Of a stretch of 64,000 nucleotides of DNA, positions 35,514 through 44,758 are shown in pieces. The notes beneath the pieces were generated by a model that had not been told where the DNA came from, made no database searches, and saw only the letters and a list, made by a program, of their open reading frames with translations. Numbering within the stretch: position 1 is the stretch's first letter; each line of letters opens with the position of its first letter. This DNA is from Bacillota bacterium. GTDB lineage: Bacteria > Bacillota_A > Clostridia > Tissierellales > Peptoniphilaceae. The stretch is from contig JAEZWK010000023.1 in NCBI GenBank assembly GCA_023443045.1, positions 19,797 through 83,796 on the forward strand, read 5' to 3'. The position numbers and the translations under genes are program-made.

Positions 35514-36017
35514 CTATCCAATTATCTCATCAAGGCTCTTACCTCTAGCTTTAGCAACATCTTCTGGACGCTTTAAGCTCATAAGACCTTGTATAGTTGC
35601 ATTAACAACATTTCTTGGATTATTAGTACCTAAAGATTTTGTTCTAATGTCTTTAATACCAGCTAATTCACAAACAGCACGAACAGCACCACCTGCAATA
35701 ACTCCGGTACCCTCTTTAGAAGGTTTAAGAACAACTCTACCTGCTCCAAAAACACCAACAACTTCATGAGGAATTGTTGTGTTGTCAATAGCAATTTTTA
35801 TCATATTCTTTTTAGCATCTTGTACAGCTTTACGAATAGCTTCAGGAACTTCTAGAGCCTTTGCCATTCCTACGCCAACACGAGAATTTTCATCACCAAC
35901 AACAACCAAAGCTGAAAATCTAAAGTTTTTACCACCTTTAACAGTTTTGGAAACTCTGTTAATAGCAACTACTCTTTCCTTAATGTCAAGCTCTTCATGT
36001 TTAATTCTATCTTGCAA
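35514..36017 (-). CDS. rpsE: 30S ribosomal protein S5
   Basis: 167 residues. It has [20 protein letters not shown] and [18 protein letters not shown], then [15 protein letters not shown] motif here [19 protein letters not shown]5 helps mRNA unwinding and decoding fidelity. It is in the conserved order rplR-rpsE-rpmD with GGAGGG before the ATG. Confidence 0.97.
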   Translation of the reverse strand: MQDRIKHEELDIKERVVAINRVSKTVKGGKNFRFSALVVVGDENSRVGVGMAKALEVPEAIRKAVQDAKKNMIKIAIDNTTIPHEVVGVFGAGRVVLKPSKEGTGVIAGGAVRAVCELAGIKDIRTKSLGTNNPRNVVNATIQGLMSLKRPEDVAKARGKSLDEIIG

Positions 36018-36031
36018 AGTATTCCCTCCTT

Positions 36032-36394
36032 TTAGAAGTTGAGGCCCGCTTCACGAGCGCCTTCAGCTAATTCCTTAACTCTACCATGATAGATGTATCC
36101 ACCTCTATCAAAAACTACATCTTTAATACCTTTTTCATTAGCTCTTTTACCAATCAATTGACCAACTTTTTTTGCAGCTTCCTTATTGCTAGTTGAGTCT
36201 AAATTTAGCTCTTTATCTAAAGTAGAAGCACTAGCTAAAGTAACCATTTTAACATCATCTATCAATTGAGCATAAATATGTTTAGAGCTTCTATAAACTG
36301 AAAGTCTAGGACGGGAGGAAGTACCACTTAACTTATTTCTAAGTCTAACATGTCTTTTTTGACGTTTTTGATTTTTATCTTGTCTATTAATCAT
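36032..36394 (-). CDS. rplR: 50S ribosomal protein L18
   Basis: 120 residues. It has [20 protein letters not shown] at the start, [17 protein letters not shown], and [20 protein letters not shown] at the C-terminus. L18 binds 5S rRNA with L5. GGAGGGG precedes the ATG, and it lies 11 bases after rplF. Confidence 0.97.
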   Translation of the reverse strand: MINRQDKNQKRQKRHVRLRNKLSGTSSRPRLSVYRSSKHIYAQLIDDVKMVTLASASTLDKELNLDSTSNKEAAKKVGQLIGKRANEKGIKDVVFDRGGYIYHGRVKELAEGAREAGLNF

Positions 36395-36405
36395 ATTATC
36401 CCCTC

Positions 36406-36942
36406 CTATTTACCAGTCTTACCAACTTTACGACGAACAACTTCATCAGTATAACGAATACCTTTACCTAGATATGGCTCAGGTGGACGATACGATCTGA
36501 TTTTAGCTGCAAACTGTCCAACAAGTTGTTTATCAGCACCACTTATAACAATAGTATCTTGTTGAGGAACTTCTACAGTTAAACCTTTAGGAACATCAAC
36601 ATTTAGTGGATGTGAAAAACCTAAAGTTAAACCTAATTTGTTACCATTCATAGCTGCACGATAACCAGTTCCAACTATAGTTAGGCTTTTCTTGAATCCT
36701 TCAGAAACACCAACAACCATATTATTAATAAGTGTACGTGTAAGTCCGTGTAAACTCTTCATTCTTTTTGTTTCACTTGGTCTTTCAACGTTTAAAACTC
36801 CATCAGATAAATTTAACTTCATCTCTGGTACGTGACAAAGGCTTAATTCGCCCTTTGGACCTTTGCAAGTTACTTTGTTTCCATCAATTGTAAGAGTAAC
36901 ACCTTGAGGGATTACGATAGGTTTTAATCCAATTCTACTCAT
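36406..36942 (-). CDS. rplF: 50S ribosomal protein L6
   Basis: 178 residues. [20 protein letters not shown] opens it, [20 protein letters not shown] lies in the middle, and the C-terminus is [18 protein letters not shown]. Two repeated alpha/beta domains bind near the sarcin-ricin loop. It is spaced 10 bases from rpsH. Confidence 0.97.
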   Translation of the reverse strand: MSRIGLKPIVIPQGVTLTIDGNKVTCKGPKGELSLCHVPEMKLNLSDGVLNVERPSETKRMKSLHGLTRTLINNMVVGVSEGFKKSLTIVGTGYRAAMNGNKLGLTLGFSHPLNVDVPKGLTVEVPQQDTIVISGADKQLVGQFAAKIRSYRPPEPYLGKGIRYTDEVVRRKVGKTGK

Positions 36943-36952
36943 ATAATCCTCC

Positions 36953-37348
36953 TTACCAGACGTAACAAATTACTTCGCCACCTACTCTTTGTTTTCTAGC
37001 CTCGCGATCAACCATAACACCTTTTGATGTTGAAATAATAGCGATACCTAGACCACCAAGTACTTTAGGTAACTCATTTGCATTTACATATATTCTAAGT
37101 CCCGGTTTTGAAATTCTCTTAATACCGGAAATAACTCTTTCTTTTTTATTCATATATTTTAAAGCAATACGTATAGTTTTTTGAACGCAATCATCTAAAA
37201 CTTCAAAACTATCGATGAAACCTTCTTCTTTTAAAATCTCAGCTATACGTATTTTCATATTGCTGGCCGGAATATCAACCGCTTCGTGACGCATATGATT
37301 TGCATTACGAATCCTTGTTAACATATCGGCAATAGGATCAGTTAACAT
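36953..37348 (-). CDS. rpsH: 30S ribosomal protein S8
   Basis: 131 residues. It starts [16 protein letters not shown] and ends with the conserved [20 protein letters not shown]. The frame is open ten codons upstream, but the ATG at 37348 has AAGGAGG at proper distance and gives the standard S8 start. S8 is a primary binder of 16S helix 21 and, in other bacteria, the repressor of the spc genes. Confidence 0.97.
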   Translation of the reverse strand: MLTDPIADMLTRIRNANHMRHEAVDIPASNMKIRIAEILKEEGFIDSFEVLDDCVQKTIRIALKYMNKKERVISGIKRISKPGLRIYVNANELPKVLGGLGIAIISTSKGVMVDREARKQRVGGEVICYVW

Positions 37349-37371
37349 CTTATATACCTCCTTTTTGTTGA

Positions 37372-37557
37372 TTACCAACTAGCCTTTCTTACTCCAGGAA
37401 TTTCTCCCTTATAAGCTAATTCTCTGAAACAAATACGGCAAATACCATATTTTCTTAGATACGCATGAGGTCTTCCGCAGATTTTACAACGATTATATTG
37501 TCTTGAAGAAAACTTCGGCGTTCTTTTTTGACTTGCAATCTTAGATTTTTTTGCCAT
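37372..37557 (-). CDS. rpsN: 30S ribosomal protein S14, zinc-binding (type Z)
   Basis: A 61-residue short form. The zinc ribbon is [20 protein letters not shown] (two CxxC pairs 12 residues apart). The N-terminus is basic, [16 protein letters not shown], and the C-terminus [11 protein letters not shown] is the family end. It lies between rplE and rpsH, as in Bacillota. Confidence 0.97.
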   Translation of the reverse strand: MAKKSKIASQKRTPKFSSRQYNRCKICGRPHAYLRKYGICRICFRELAYKGEIPGVRKASW

Positions 37558-37566
37558 GGTTCCTCC

Positions 37567-38109
37567 TTACTTAACAAATGGCATGCCCATGAATTCTAAA
37601 AGGGCTTTTGCTTCTTCATCTGTCTTAGCTGTGGTTATAATAGCAATATCCATACCATGAATTTGATCAACTTCATCGTAAATAATCTCTGGGAAAATTA
37701 ATTGCTCTTTAATACCAGTAGCATAATTACCTCTTCCATCAAAACTCTTATCACTAATACCACGGAAGTCACGAACTCTAGGAAGCGCGATATTAATAAA
37801 TTTGTCTAAGAAATAATACATCTTATCGCGACGTAGAGTAACTTTACAACCAATCTTCATACCTTCACGTAATTTGAAGTTAGCAATTGATTTTCTAGCC
37901 TTAGTAACAACTGGTGCTTGACCACTAATTAGAGCTAATTCTCTAACACAATTTTCAAGAGTTTTAGGATTGTCTTTTGCAGAACCAAGACCAATATTTA
38001 ATACAACTTTCTCTAATTTAGGTACTTGATTAATATTTTTGTACCCGAATTTTTCTATCATTTTAGAAACTACTTCGTCTCTATATTTTTCAAATAATCT
38101 CGGAGCCAT
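37567..38109 (-). CDS. rplE: 50S ribosomal protein L5
   Basis: 180 residues. It has [35 protein letters not shown] and the central [18 protein letters not shown]. It ends [20 protein letters not shown] two codons upstream is in frame, but it overlaps the AGGAGG site, so the ATG at 38109 is the start. L5 holds 5S rRNA in the central protuberance. Confidence 0.97.
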   Translation of the reverse strand: MAPRLFEKYRDEVVSKMIEKFGYKNINQVPKLEKVVLNIGLGSAKDNPKTLENCVRELALISGQAPVVTKARKSIANFKLREGMKIGCKVTLRRDKMYYFLDKFINIALPRVRDFRGISDKSFDGRGNYATGIKEQLIFPEIIYDEVDQIHGMDIAIITTAKTDEEAKALLEFMGMPFVK

Positions 38110-38119
38110 ATACACCCTC

Positions 38120-38431
38120 CTAATCTATTACTTCGCCGTCGGATTTACGAACGCGAACTTTTTTACCATCATCTAAAAACTTATATCCGAGTCTTACACC
38201 TTTTTTGGTAGCAGAATCATAAAACATAACATTAGATGCATCAATTTTTCCTTCGCTCTTTACTAATCCGCCTGGTTTCTTTGGTCCCATTGGTTTTTGG
38301 TGTTTAGTTTGAATATTTACACCCTCAACAACAACCTTATTATCTTTTGGGAAGGTTTTCATAACTTTTCCGGTTTTGCCTTTATCTTTACCGGCTACCA
38401 CGATAACGGTATCATTTTTCTTAATCTTCAT
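38120..38431 (-). CDS. rplX: 50S ribosomal protein L24
   Basis: 103 residues. [20 protein letters not shown] contains the KOW motif, followed by [16 protein letters not shown] and [19 protein letters not shown]24 initiates 50S assembly. It is 10 bases after rplN with GGAGG. Confidence 0.97.
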   Translation of the reverse strand: MKIKKNDTVIVVAGKDKGKTGKVMKTFPKDNKVVVEGVNIQTKHQKPMGPKKPGGLVKSEGKIDASNVMFYDSATKKGVRLGYKFLDDGKKVRVRKSDGEVID

Positions 38432-38441
38432 GGCAACCTCC

Positions 38442-38810
38442 TTATAATACTTCTGGAGCTAAAGAAACGATTTTCATGAAGTCGTTCTTTCTTAACTCTC
38501 TGGTTACTGGTCCGAAAATACGGGTACCAATTGGGTTTTTATCATCTTTTATAATAACGCATGCATTGTCATCGAAAGAAATGTAACTTCCATCTGCACG
38601 TCTAACAGGTCTTTTTGTTCTAACTATAACAGCTTTTTGTACATCTCCTTTTTTCACAACTCCGCCGGGTGTTGCACTTTTAACTGCAACTACAACTATA
38701 TCACCAACACTGGCAATCTTACGTCCAGTACCGCCTAAAACACGGATTACTAAAACTTCTTTAGCGCCGGAGTTATCAGCTACTCGCATGCGGCTTTCAG
38801 TTTGAATCAT
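38442..38810 (-). CDS. rplN: 50S ribosomal protein L14
   Basis: 122 residues. [20 protein letters not shown] and the C-terminus [18 protein letters not shown] are almost invariant among bacteria. L14 forms bridge B8 with the 30S. It follows rpsQ by 15 bases. Confidence 0.98.
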   Translation of the reverse strand: MIQTESRMRVADNSGAKEVLVIRVLGGTGRKIASVGDIVVVAVKSATPGGVVKKGDVQKAVIVRTKRPVRRADGSYISFDDNACVIIKDDKNPIGTRIFGPVTRELRKNDFMKIVSLAPEVL

Positions 38811-38825
38811 AATATCCTCCTTGCC

Positions 38826-39080
38826 TTAACGAGCTTGCTCGATTACTTCAACCAATCTCCATCTTTTTAAATGGCTAAGTGGTCTTGTTTCCATGATTTT
38901 AACTTTATCGCCAACTTTTGCTGTATTGTTTTCATCATGTGCATAAAATTTAGTTGTTCTATTAATTCTCTTTTTATAAATAGGATGAGCTACCTTGGTT
39001 TCTACCTTAACAGTAATGGTTTTATCCATTTTATCAGAAGTAACTATTCCAATTCTAACTTTTCTTAAAGTTCTTTCCAT
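38826..39080 (-). CDS. rpsQ: 30S ribosomal protein S17
   Basis: 84 residues. It has [39 protein letters not shown], and the C-terminal [18 protein letters not shown]. It is an OB-fold primary 16S binder. The gap to rpmC is only three bases, so the ribosome binding site lies within rpmC. Confidence 0.97.
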   Translation of the reverse strand: MERTLRKVRIGIVTSDKMDKTITVKVETKVAHPIYKKRINRTTKFYAHDENNTAKVGDKVKIMETRPLSHLKRWRLVEVIEQAR

Positions 39081-39083
39081 AGG

Positions 39084-39290
39084 TTATTGCTCCTTCCTTA
39101 TTCCGAGTTCTCTTTCCTTTTGGATAGTTTTAACTCTTGCTATATCTCTTCTTACAACGCGAATTCTTAGAGGGTTGTCTAATTGTCCTGTTGCTGATTG
39201 GAATCTTAAATTAAATAATTCACTCTTTAAGTCTTGTAGTTTATTTGATAATTCACCATCAGACATCTGACGTATTTCTTTAACCTTCAT
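39084..39290 (-). CDS. rpmC: 50S ribosomal protein L29
   Basis: A 68-residue helical hairpin protein. It starts [20 protein letters not shown], followed by [20 protein letters not shown] and [13 protein letters not shown]. It sits by the exit tunnel and helps dock SRP and trigger factor. Its start overlaps the rplP end by 11 bp. Confidence 0.96.
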   Translation of the reverse strand: MKVKEIRQMSDGELSNKLQDLKSELFNLRFQSATGQLDNPLRIRVVRRDIARVKTIQKERELGIRKEQ

Positions 39291-39723
39291 TTACTTCACC
39301 GCCTTTGGCTTCAAAGTCATCACGTGTGATGAACTTGGTTTTAATAGGAAGTTTGTGTTGAGCAAGACGCATAGCTTCTCTAGCATCTTCAACATTAACT
39401 CCACTCATCTCAAATAGCACTCTACCTGGCTTAACAACTGCTACCCAGTACTCAGGAGCACCTTTACCACTACCCATACGTGTTTCAGCTGGTTTTGCAG
39501 TAACTGGTTTATCTGGGAAAATCTTAATCCAGATATTACCACCTCTTTTTACGTGTCTGGTCATAGCACGACGCGCAGCCTCAATTTGATTGGAGGTTAT
39601 CCATGCAGGCTCAAGCGCTTGAAGAGCATAATCACCATAAGTGATAGTATTACCTTTTTGAGCAAAGCCCTTCATTCTACCACGATGAACTCTTCTTCTT
39701 TTTACTCTTTTAGGCATCAACAT
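39280..39723 (-). CDS. rplP: 50S ribosomal protein L16
   Basis: 147 residues. It starts [19 protein letters not shown]. The ATG at 39723 is chosen over the one two codons later because AGGAGGT lies seven bases upstream and the MLxPKRVK start is typical. [20 protein letters not shown] and [19 protein letters not shown] follow. L16 organises the A-site tRNA elbow. Confidence 0.97.
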   Translation of the reverse strand: MLMPKRVKRRRVHRGRMKGFAQKGNTITYGDYALQALEPAWITSNQIEAARRAMTRHVKRGGNIWIKIFPDKPVTAKPAETRMGSGKGAPEYWVAVVKPGRVLFEMSGVNVEDAREAMRLAQHKLPIKTKFITRDDFEAKGGEVNEG

Positions 39724-39735
39724 AAAATCTACCTC

Positions 39736-40449
39736 CTACTTCTGTGCTTGTGCTTTGTTGTTAAAGCGTCTTTTACGTTTTTTGTTTTTATCTTGTGGAG
39801 GAGTAATTTCTGGAAGTTTACCATTTAATACCTCTCCTCTGTAAATCCAAACTTTAACACCAATTTTTCCGTATGTTGTATTAGCTTCAGCAAAACCATA
39901 AGAAATATCAGCACGTAATGTTTGTAGAGGAATTGTACCTTCGGAATATCTTTCACTTCTAGCAATATCAGCTCCACCTAAACGGCCTGATACCATGGTT
40001 TTAATTCCTTTAGCGCCCATTCTCATAGTACGTTGAATAGCTGATTTCATAGCTCTTCTAAAAGCGATACGTCTTTCTAATTGAGAAGCAATATTCTCAG
40101 CTACTAATTGAGCTTCAACATCAGGATTTTTAACTTCTTCAACATTTACAACAACATCTTTACCAGTTAATTTATTGATTTTAAGTCTCAAGGCTTCTAC
40201 ACCTTCACCACCACGACCAATAACAACACCTGGTTTTTGAGTGTGTACAGAAACTTTAATCTTACTAGCAGCTCTTTCAATATCTACTTTTGAAATTCCT
40301 GCTTGATAAAGTTCTTTCTTTATAAAATTTCTAATTTTGTGGTCTTCAACCAACATATCTGCAAAATCTTTTTTGTTGGCATACCACTTGGAGTTCCAAT
40401 CTTTTATTACACCGACTCTAAGTCCGTGTGGATTAACTTTTTGACCCAT
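39736..40449 (-). CDS. rpsC: 30S ribosomal protein S3
   Basis: 237 residues. [20 protein letters not shown] opens it. The KH domain [20 protein letters not shown] is near residue 75, and [17 protein letters not shown] is in the C-terminal domain. The last ~25 residues are a lysine/arginine/glutamine-rich tail. S3 forms the mRNA entry with S4 and S5. Confidence 0.97.
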   Translation of the reverse strand: MGQKVNPHGLRVGVIKDWNSKWYANKKDFADMLVEDHKIRNFIKKELYQAGISKVDIERAASKIKVSVHTQKPGVVIGRGGEGVEALRLKINKLTGKDVVVNVEEVKNPDVEAQLVAENIASQLERRIAFRRAMKSAIQRTMRMGAKGIKTMVSGRLGGADIARSERYSEGTIPLQTLRADISYGFAEANTTYGKIGVKVWIYRGEVLNGKLPEITPPQDKNKKRKRRFNNKAQAQK

Positions 40450-40462
40450 CTATATCTCTCCT

Positions 40463-40795
40463 TTATTCATCAGATACTACCACACCAATGTGTGCTGTAC
40501 GTTTAATGATTGGATATGCCATTCCTTTAGCCTTTGGACGATAGCGTTTCATTCTTGGACCGTCATTAGCAAAAGCTTCAGAAACGTATAATTTTTCTCT
40601 ATTTGCTTCAAAATTGTGTTCAGCATTAGCAACTGCACTTTTTAGAACTTGATATAAAATTCTGGCACCTTTTTTAGGTGTAAACATCAAGAAAGCAAGT
40701 GCTTCATCAACATTTTTACCTCTTATTTCATCACAGATGAAATGAACTTTACGAGGGCTAATGCGAACATATTTAGCTATAGCTTTAGTTTTCAT
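40463..40795 (-). CDS. rplV: 50S ribosomal protein L22
   Basis: 110 residues. [20 protein letters not shown] opens the fold, and the C-terminal hairpin has the [18 protein letters not shown] loop that lines the peptide exit tunnel. It lies 13 bases after rpsS. Confidence 0.97.
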   Translation of the reverse strand: MKTKAIAKYVRISPRKVHFICDEIRGKNVDEALAFLMFTPKKGARILYQVLKSAVANAEHNFEANREKLYVSEAFANDGPRMKRYRPKAKGMAYPIIKRTAHIGVVVSDE

Positions 40796-40808
40796 AAATT
40801 AGACCTCC

Positions 40809-41084
40809 TTATCTAACGCCTGCTTTTTTATCAGCGTGGCCTTTAAAAGTTCTAGTAACTACAAACTCACCAAGTTTGTGACCAACCATATCCTCTGTAA
40901 TGTAAACAGGTACATGTTTTCTTCCATCATGAACCGCAATCGTATGTCCTACGAATTCTGGGAAGATTGTTGAGCGTCTGGACCATGTTTTAATAACTTT
41001 TTTATCATTTTTTTCATTTAACGCTTCAATTTTCTTCATTAGATGATCGTCTACGAAGGGTCCTTTTTTAATTGATCTACTCAT
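40809..41084 (-). CDS. rpsS: 30S ribosomal protein S19
   Basis: 91 residues. It has [39 protein letters not shown] and [18 protein letters not shown]. It pairs with S13 in the 30S head. It is 9 bases from rplB, with GGAGG. Confidence 0.97.
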   Translation of the reverse strand: MSRSIKKGPFVDDHLMKKIEALNEKNDKKVIKTWSRRSTIFPEFVGHTIAVHDGRKHVPVYITEDMVGHKLGEFVVTRTFKGHADKKAGVR

Positions 41085-41093
41085 TTTTCCTCC

Positions 41094-41924
41094 TTATTTG
41101 GTTCTTCTTCTAATAATTAGAGCGTCAGATTTTTTACCTTTTTTACGAGTTTTAACTCCAGCACTCTTCTTACCCCAAGGTGTCATAGGAGCTGGTCTAC
41201 CTACTGGAGTTCTACCTTCACCACCACCATGAGGGTGATCTACAGGGTTCATCGCAGAACCTCTAACATGTGGACGTCTTCCTAAATAACGATTTCTTCC
41301 AGCTTTACCAATTCTAATAAGTTCGTGTTCAGAGTTTCCAACCTGTCCGATAGTTGCCTTGCACTCTAGCAATACCATACGCATTTCGCCAGATGGTAAA
41401 CGAAGTTGAGCATATTTTCCTTCTCTACCCATTAACTGAGCTTCGCCGCCAGCGCTTCTAACCATTTGTCCACCCTTACCAGGTTTTAATTCGATATTGT
41501 GAATTACTGTACCTACAGGGATATCTTTAAGTTTTAAAGCATTACCAACTTTTATATCCGCTCCTTCGCCAGAAACAATCTTATCCCCAACTTTTAATCC
41601 AACTGGATGTAAGATATATCTCTTTTCTCCATCTCTGTAGAAGATAAGAGCAATATTAGCAGATCTATTTGGATCATATTCAATAGCATTAACTATTCCT
41701 TCTACACCGTCTTTATTACGTTTGAAATCAATGATTCTATATTTTTTCTTAGCTCCACCACCTCTGTGACGCATAGTGATACGTCCTTGAGAGTTTCTTC
41801 CAGAGTTTTTAGGAAGGCTGATAACTAAGCTTTTTTCTGGAGTAGATTTGGTAATTTCTTCAAAAGTAGAAACACTCATATTTCTACGGCCGGCAGATGT
41901 TGGTTTATATTTTTTAATAGCCAT
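41094..41924 (-). CDS. rplB: 50S ribosomal protein L2
   Basis: 276 residues. It begins [40 protein letters not shown] follows, and the near-invariant C-terminal block is [20 protein letters not shown], whose His lies near the peptidyl transferase centre. It is the most conserved protein of the operon and a good phylogenetic marker. Confidence 0.98.
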   Translation of the reverse strand: MAIKKYKPTSAGRRNMSVSTFEEITKSTPEKSLVISLPKNSGRNSQGRITMRHRGGGAKKKYRIIDFKRNKDGVEGIVNAIEYDPNRSANIALIFYRDGEKRYILHPVGLKVGDKIVSGEGADIKVGNALKLKDIPVGTVIHNIELKPGKGGQMVRSAGGEAQLMGREGKYAQLRLPSGEMRMVLLECKATIGQVGNSEHELIRIGKAGRNRYLGRRPHVRGSAMNPVDHPHGGGEGRTPVGRPAPMTPWGKKSAGVKTRKKGKKSDALIIRRRTK

Positions 41925-41934
41925 GTTCTACCTC

Positions 41935-42225
41935 CTATTCCATACCTTCAAAAAATTCAATGTTTTTAGAACTTTCTGTCAATTTTACGATTGCTTTTTT
42001 CCAATCGCTTGTTTTTCCTACAGCTACTCCTTGACGTTTTTTCTTTCCTCTAACATTCATAATGTTAACTTTTTCTACTTCTACGCCAAAGATTTTTTCT
42101 ATAGCTTTTTTAACTTCTGTTTTATTAGTTTTCTTATTAACACGGAATGTGTATTTCTTTTCATTCATATCGTCCATACTTTTTTCAGTAATGATAGGAC
42201 GTAATATTATATCGTATGCATCCAT
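41935..42225 (-). CDS. rplW: 50S ribosomal protein L23
   Basis: 96 residues. It has [40 protein letters not shown] and [13 protein letters not shown]. It is the docking site at the tunnel exit for trigger factor and SRP. Its start overlaps the rplD stop by one base. Confidence 0.97.
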   Translation of the reverse strand: MDAYDIILRPIITEKSMDDMNEKKYTFRVNKKTNKTEVKKAIEKIFGVEVEKVNIMNVRGKKKRQGVAVGKTSDWKKAIVKLTESSKNIEFFEGME

Positions 42226-42845
42226 TAGATAAATACCTCCTGGATTCTTTGGATAGCAGCCTCTGATACAACAATGTTATCATGTTTCAATAAATCATAA
42301 ACATTTATAACATCAGCAAAGGTTACTTCAGTTTTTGGAATATTTCTACCTGATAAGTAGACGTTTCTATCAACAATCTCTGTAACTACAAGAGCTCTAT
42401 TTGCATTGATAGCTTTTAAGAATTCTCCCATAGCTTGAGTTTTTGGAGCATCAAATTTTATTTGATCAATTACTTTGATCTTTCCATCGTTATATTTTGC
42501 AGTTAATACAGAACGTAACGCAGCTTTTTTCATGCTCTTTGGAATTTTGTAAGAAAAATCTCTTGGTTTTGGAGCAAATATAACTCCACCACCTCTCCAT
42601 TGTGGAGAACGAATAGAACCCTGTCTTGCAGCACCTCTACCTTTTTGTCTCCATGGTTTTCTACCACCACCTCTTACTTCTGTACGAGTTTTAGAGGATT
42701 TTGTTCCTTGTCTTTTATTAGCTAAAATATTGACAACGGCTTGGTGAACTGCTCCTTCGCTTATTTTTGCGCCAAAGAGTTCGTCAGATAATTCTAGATC
42801 TTTAACTTCTTTTCCTTGCATATTAAGAACTTTAATAGTAGCCAT
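42225..42845 (-). CDS. rplD: 50S ribosomal protein L4
   Basis: 206 residues. [20 protein letters not shown] and [20 protein letters not shown] form the tunnel-lining extended loop, and [18 protein letters not shown] lies in the globular domain. In E. coli L4 represses the S10 operon. Whether it acts on the leader here is unknown. Confidence 0.97.
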   Translation of the reverse strand: MATIKVLNMQGKEVKDLELSDELFGAKISEGAVHQAVVNILANKRQGTKSSKTRTEVRGGGRKPWRQKGRGAARQGSIRSPQWRGGGVIFAPKPRDFSYKIPKSMKKAALRSVLTAKYNDGKIKVIDQIKFDAPKTQAMGEFLKAINANRALVVTEIVDRNVYLSGRNIPKTEVTFADVINVYDLLKHDNIVVSEAAIQRIQEVFI

Positions 42846-42856
42846 ATTTTCACCTC

Positions 42857-43483
42857 TTATTTCTTGATAGCGGCTTTAACAAGAACCATAGAGTTTTTAG
42901 GTCCAGGAACTGCACCTTTTATCAATAAAATATTTTTATCTACATCAACTCTTACTATCTCTAAATTTTGTACAGTTACTTGTTCGTTACCAGTTCTTCC
43001 CATCATTCTGTGACCTTTAAATACACGTCCTGGGAAAGTACCAGCGCTCATACCACCAGGCATTCTGTGGTGTTTAGAACCGTGAGCTTCTCTACCTTTA
43101 GAAAAACCATGTCTTCCTACAACACCTAATGTTCCTTTACCTTTTGAGATACCAGTAACATCTACATATTGTCCAGCTTCAAAAACATCAACTTTTACTT
43201 CTTGGCCTAAATCCATTTCCATATAGGAATCATCTTTAAACTCTCTTAAAAATCTCATTGGTTTAGCGCCAGCTTTTTCAAAGTGACCTTTTTTAGGTTT
43301 GTTTGCTAATTTTTCACGAATAGGTTCGAAACCTAACTGTACAGCATTATAACCTTCTTTTTCTTCTGTCTTTTTTTGAATAACTACATTTGGTGTAGCT
43401 TCAATAACAGTTACGGCAATCTGTTCTCCGGATGGTCCGAAAACTTGAGTCATGCCTAACTTTCTTCCCATTATGCCTTTCAC
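42857..43483 (-). CDS. rplC: 50S ribosomal protein L3
   Basis: 208 residues. [20 protein letters not shown] at the start and [20 protein letters not shown] followed by [20 protein letters not shown] are diagnostic. The extended loop reaches the peptidyl transferase centre. It lies 56 bases after rpsJ with GGAGG. Confidence 0.98.
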   Translation of the reverse strand: MKGIMGRKLGMTQVFGPSGEQIAVTVIEATPNVVIQKKTEEKEGYNAVQLGFEPIREKLANKPKKGHFEKAGAKPMRFLREFKDDSYMEMDLGQEVKVDVFEAGQYVDVTGISKGKGTLGVVGRHGFSKGREAHGSKHHRMPGGMSAGTFPGRVFKGHRMMGRTGNEQVTVQNLEIVRVDVDKNILLIKGAVPGPKNSMVLVKAAIKK

Positions 43484-43539
43484 TATTTAAGCACCTCCAT
43501 ATTTTATAGCGGATTGAAACCAATCATATAAATTTTGGC

Positions 43540-43851
43540 TTATAATTTGATTTCTATATCTACACCTGCTGGTAGATTCAACTTCATAAGAGCGTCAACA
43601 GTTTTGTCTGTTGGATTTAGAATATCAATCAATCTCTTATGTGTTCTCTGTTCGAACTGCTCACGTGAATCTTTATTTACGTGTACTGAACGTAAAATTG
43701 TAATTATTTCTTTGTGTGTTGGTAGGGGAACGGGACCTGATACTTCAACACCTGTACGCTTAGCAGCTTCTACTATTTTTTTTGCAGATTGATCTAGAAC
43801 TTCATGATCATAAGCTTTTAATCTAATTCTGATCTTATTTTTTGTGCTCAT
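43540..43851 (-). CDS. rpsJ: 30S ribosomal protein S10 (NusE)
   Basis: 103 residues, the first gene of the cluster. It has [40 protein letters not shown] and [20 protein letters not shown]. It has a second job in transcription antitermination with NusB. GGAGGG precedes the ATG, and a ~200-nt GC-richer leader separates it from its promoter. The str genes (rpsL, rpsG, fusA, tuf) that often precede it are not here. Confidence 0.98.
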   Translation of the reverse strand: MSTKNKIRIRLKAYDHEVLDQSAKKIVEAAKRTGVEVSGPVPLPTHKEIITILRSVHVNKDSREQFEQRTHKRLIDILNPTDKTVDALMKLNLPAGVDIEIKL

Positions 43852-44051
43852 ATACCCTCCTTAAATTTATATCGTATGAGTCAGCCCTTTCATACGACGT
43901 CATCTGCAACGCTCCCGGGCGTTTCTTCCTCCGCTCAAAAGAAAAAACCGAGTACATGCAGCTTCGCCAGATTCTTTTGATCTGACTTCTCCATGACAAT
44001 TCCCCAGTTAAACTGGCCACTTGCCATTTCTACGCCTTTGACTACGGGCAC
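43852..44051 (-). promoter_or_regulatory. Structured leader of the S10 operon (candidate regulatory RNA)
   Basis: Between the predicted transcription start (~44051) and rpsJ lie ~200 nt that are clearly richer in G and C than nearby intergenic DNA. They have several hairpins on the minus strand: CCAGT-TTA-ACTGG, CAGAT...ATCTG, AACGC-CCGGGA-GCGTT and TCGTATGA...TCATACGA, the last right before the ribosome binding site. A 61-codon frame crosses it but has no ribosome binding site and runs into rpsJ, so I read the region as RNA. It probably controls the cluster, with an unknown ligand. Confidence 0.5.
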
Positions 44052-44057
44052 TAATTA

Positions 44058-44086
44058 AGTATACTAAAAGACCCCTTCTTTTTCAA
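44058..44086 (-). promoter_or_regulatory. Promoter of the S10-spc-alpha operon
   Basis: TTGAAA (44081-44086), 17 nt, TATACT (44058-44063) on the minus strand. The -35 box and spacer lie inside the terminator hairpin of the upstream stalk-domain gene. Confidence 0.72.
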
Positions 44087-44094
44087 GGGGTTTT
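44066..44094 (-). terminator. Terminator of the stalk-domain gene, overlapping the S10 promoter
   Basis: Stem ACCCCTT (44071-44077) with AAGGGGT (44085-44091) around a 7-nt loop. It is followed on the minus strand by CTTTTAG and on the plus strand by TTTTAGATTATTTTTT. Confidence 0.65.
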
Positions 44095-44145
44095 AGATTA
44101 TTTTTTATTTATTTTTATTTTTTTATTTTTTTCGGGATATTTATC

Positions 44146-44646
44146 CTAATGTATTGTACATGTTCCTGGAACATCTGTAGTTTTTAAATTTATTTCTTTT
44201 GTAGTTTCGTTATATTCAACTTCAAATCCTAAAATTTTAGCTACATCTCTCAATTTTACAAAATTGTTTTGTTCTATAAGTGCTGTGTAAACTTTATGTG
44301 TTACTCCATCTACTAATACATTTTGTGTGGACATTTCAGCGTTAACCTTTTCAGATTTTAATGCTGACAATCCTTTTTGTGCTTCTGAGTAGCTAGTTGA
44401 TTTTTTGATTTGTATTTGTGCTTTTTCTTTGTTGTAGCTTATATCAAATTGGGCGCAAGTTCCGTTTAATATATTTGCTAAATCTCTTAATTTAAAATAG
44501 TTAGCATTTTCGATTAGGTAACCCTGTAATGATACTTCTTTTCCGTCTAGTGTTATTTTTTGGAATGATTTTACTCCGCTAGTTGCTCCTACTACTGTTG
44601 TTAAGGCTAATAGTAGCGCAATTGTTAATGTTACTATTTTTTTCAT
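44146..44646 (-). CDS. Secreted stalk-domain (copper amine oxidase N-like) protein
   Basis: An exported 166-residue protein with a signal peptide (residues 1-21, cut near TVVGATSG). It is almost entirely made of two stalk half-repeats: VSLQGYLIENANYFKLRDLANIL and KVYTALIEQNNFVKLRDVAKIL, each followed by a YNxxxxxIxLK strand pair. Such modules are surface or peptidoglycan-associated in anaerobic cocci and carry no copper-oxidase active site. It has its own promoter and terminator. Function is unknown. Confidence 0.72.
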   Translation of the reverse strand: MKKIVTLTIALLLALTTVVGATSGVKSFQKITLDGKEVSLQGYLIENANYFKLRDLANILNGTCAQFDISYNKEKAQIQIKKSTSYSEAQKGLSALKSEKVNAEMSTQNVLVDGVTHKVYTALIEQNNFVKLRDVAKILGFEVEYNETTKEINLKTTDVPGTCTIH

Positions 44647-44675
44647 ATTATTCCTCCTATGTATTTATTTTCTAT

Positions 44676-44704
44676 ATAATAGCATTTTTATTCTTTTTTT
44701 TCAA
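44676..44704 (-). promoter_or_regulatory. Promoter of the stalk-domain gene
   Basis: TTGAAA (44699-44704), 17 nt, TATTAT (44676-44681) on the minus strand, ~30 bases before the start codon. Confidence 0.6.
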
Positions 44705-44710
44705 ATTAAT

Positions 44711-44739
44711 TTGATATTTTTTAGTTTTTTTGTTATGAT
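44711..44739 (+). promoter_or_regulatory. Promoter of the sulfatase-like/GDPD gene
   Basis: TTGATA (44711-44716), 17 nt, TATGAT (44734-44739) with a TGT extension directly before the -10. It is divergent from the previous promoter. Confidence 0.6.
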
Positions 44740-44758
44740 TTTTACTTAGGAGGTTCCA

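Noticed and set aside
43835..44020. A 61-codon minus-strand frame in front of rpsJ
   Set aside because: It lacks a ribosome binding site, overlaps the rpsJ start in another frame, and its sequence is explained by the hairpins of the S10 leader.
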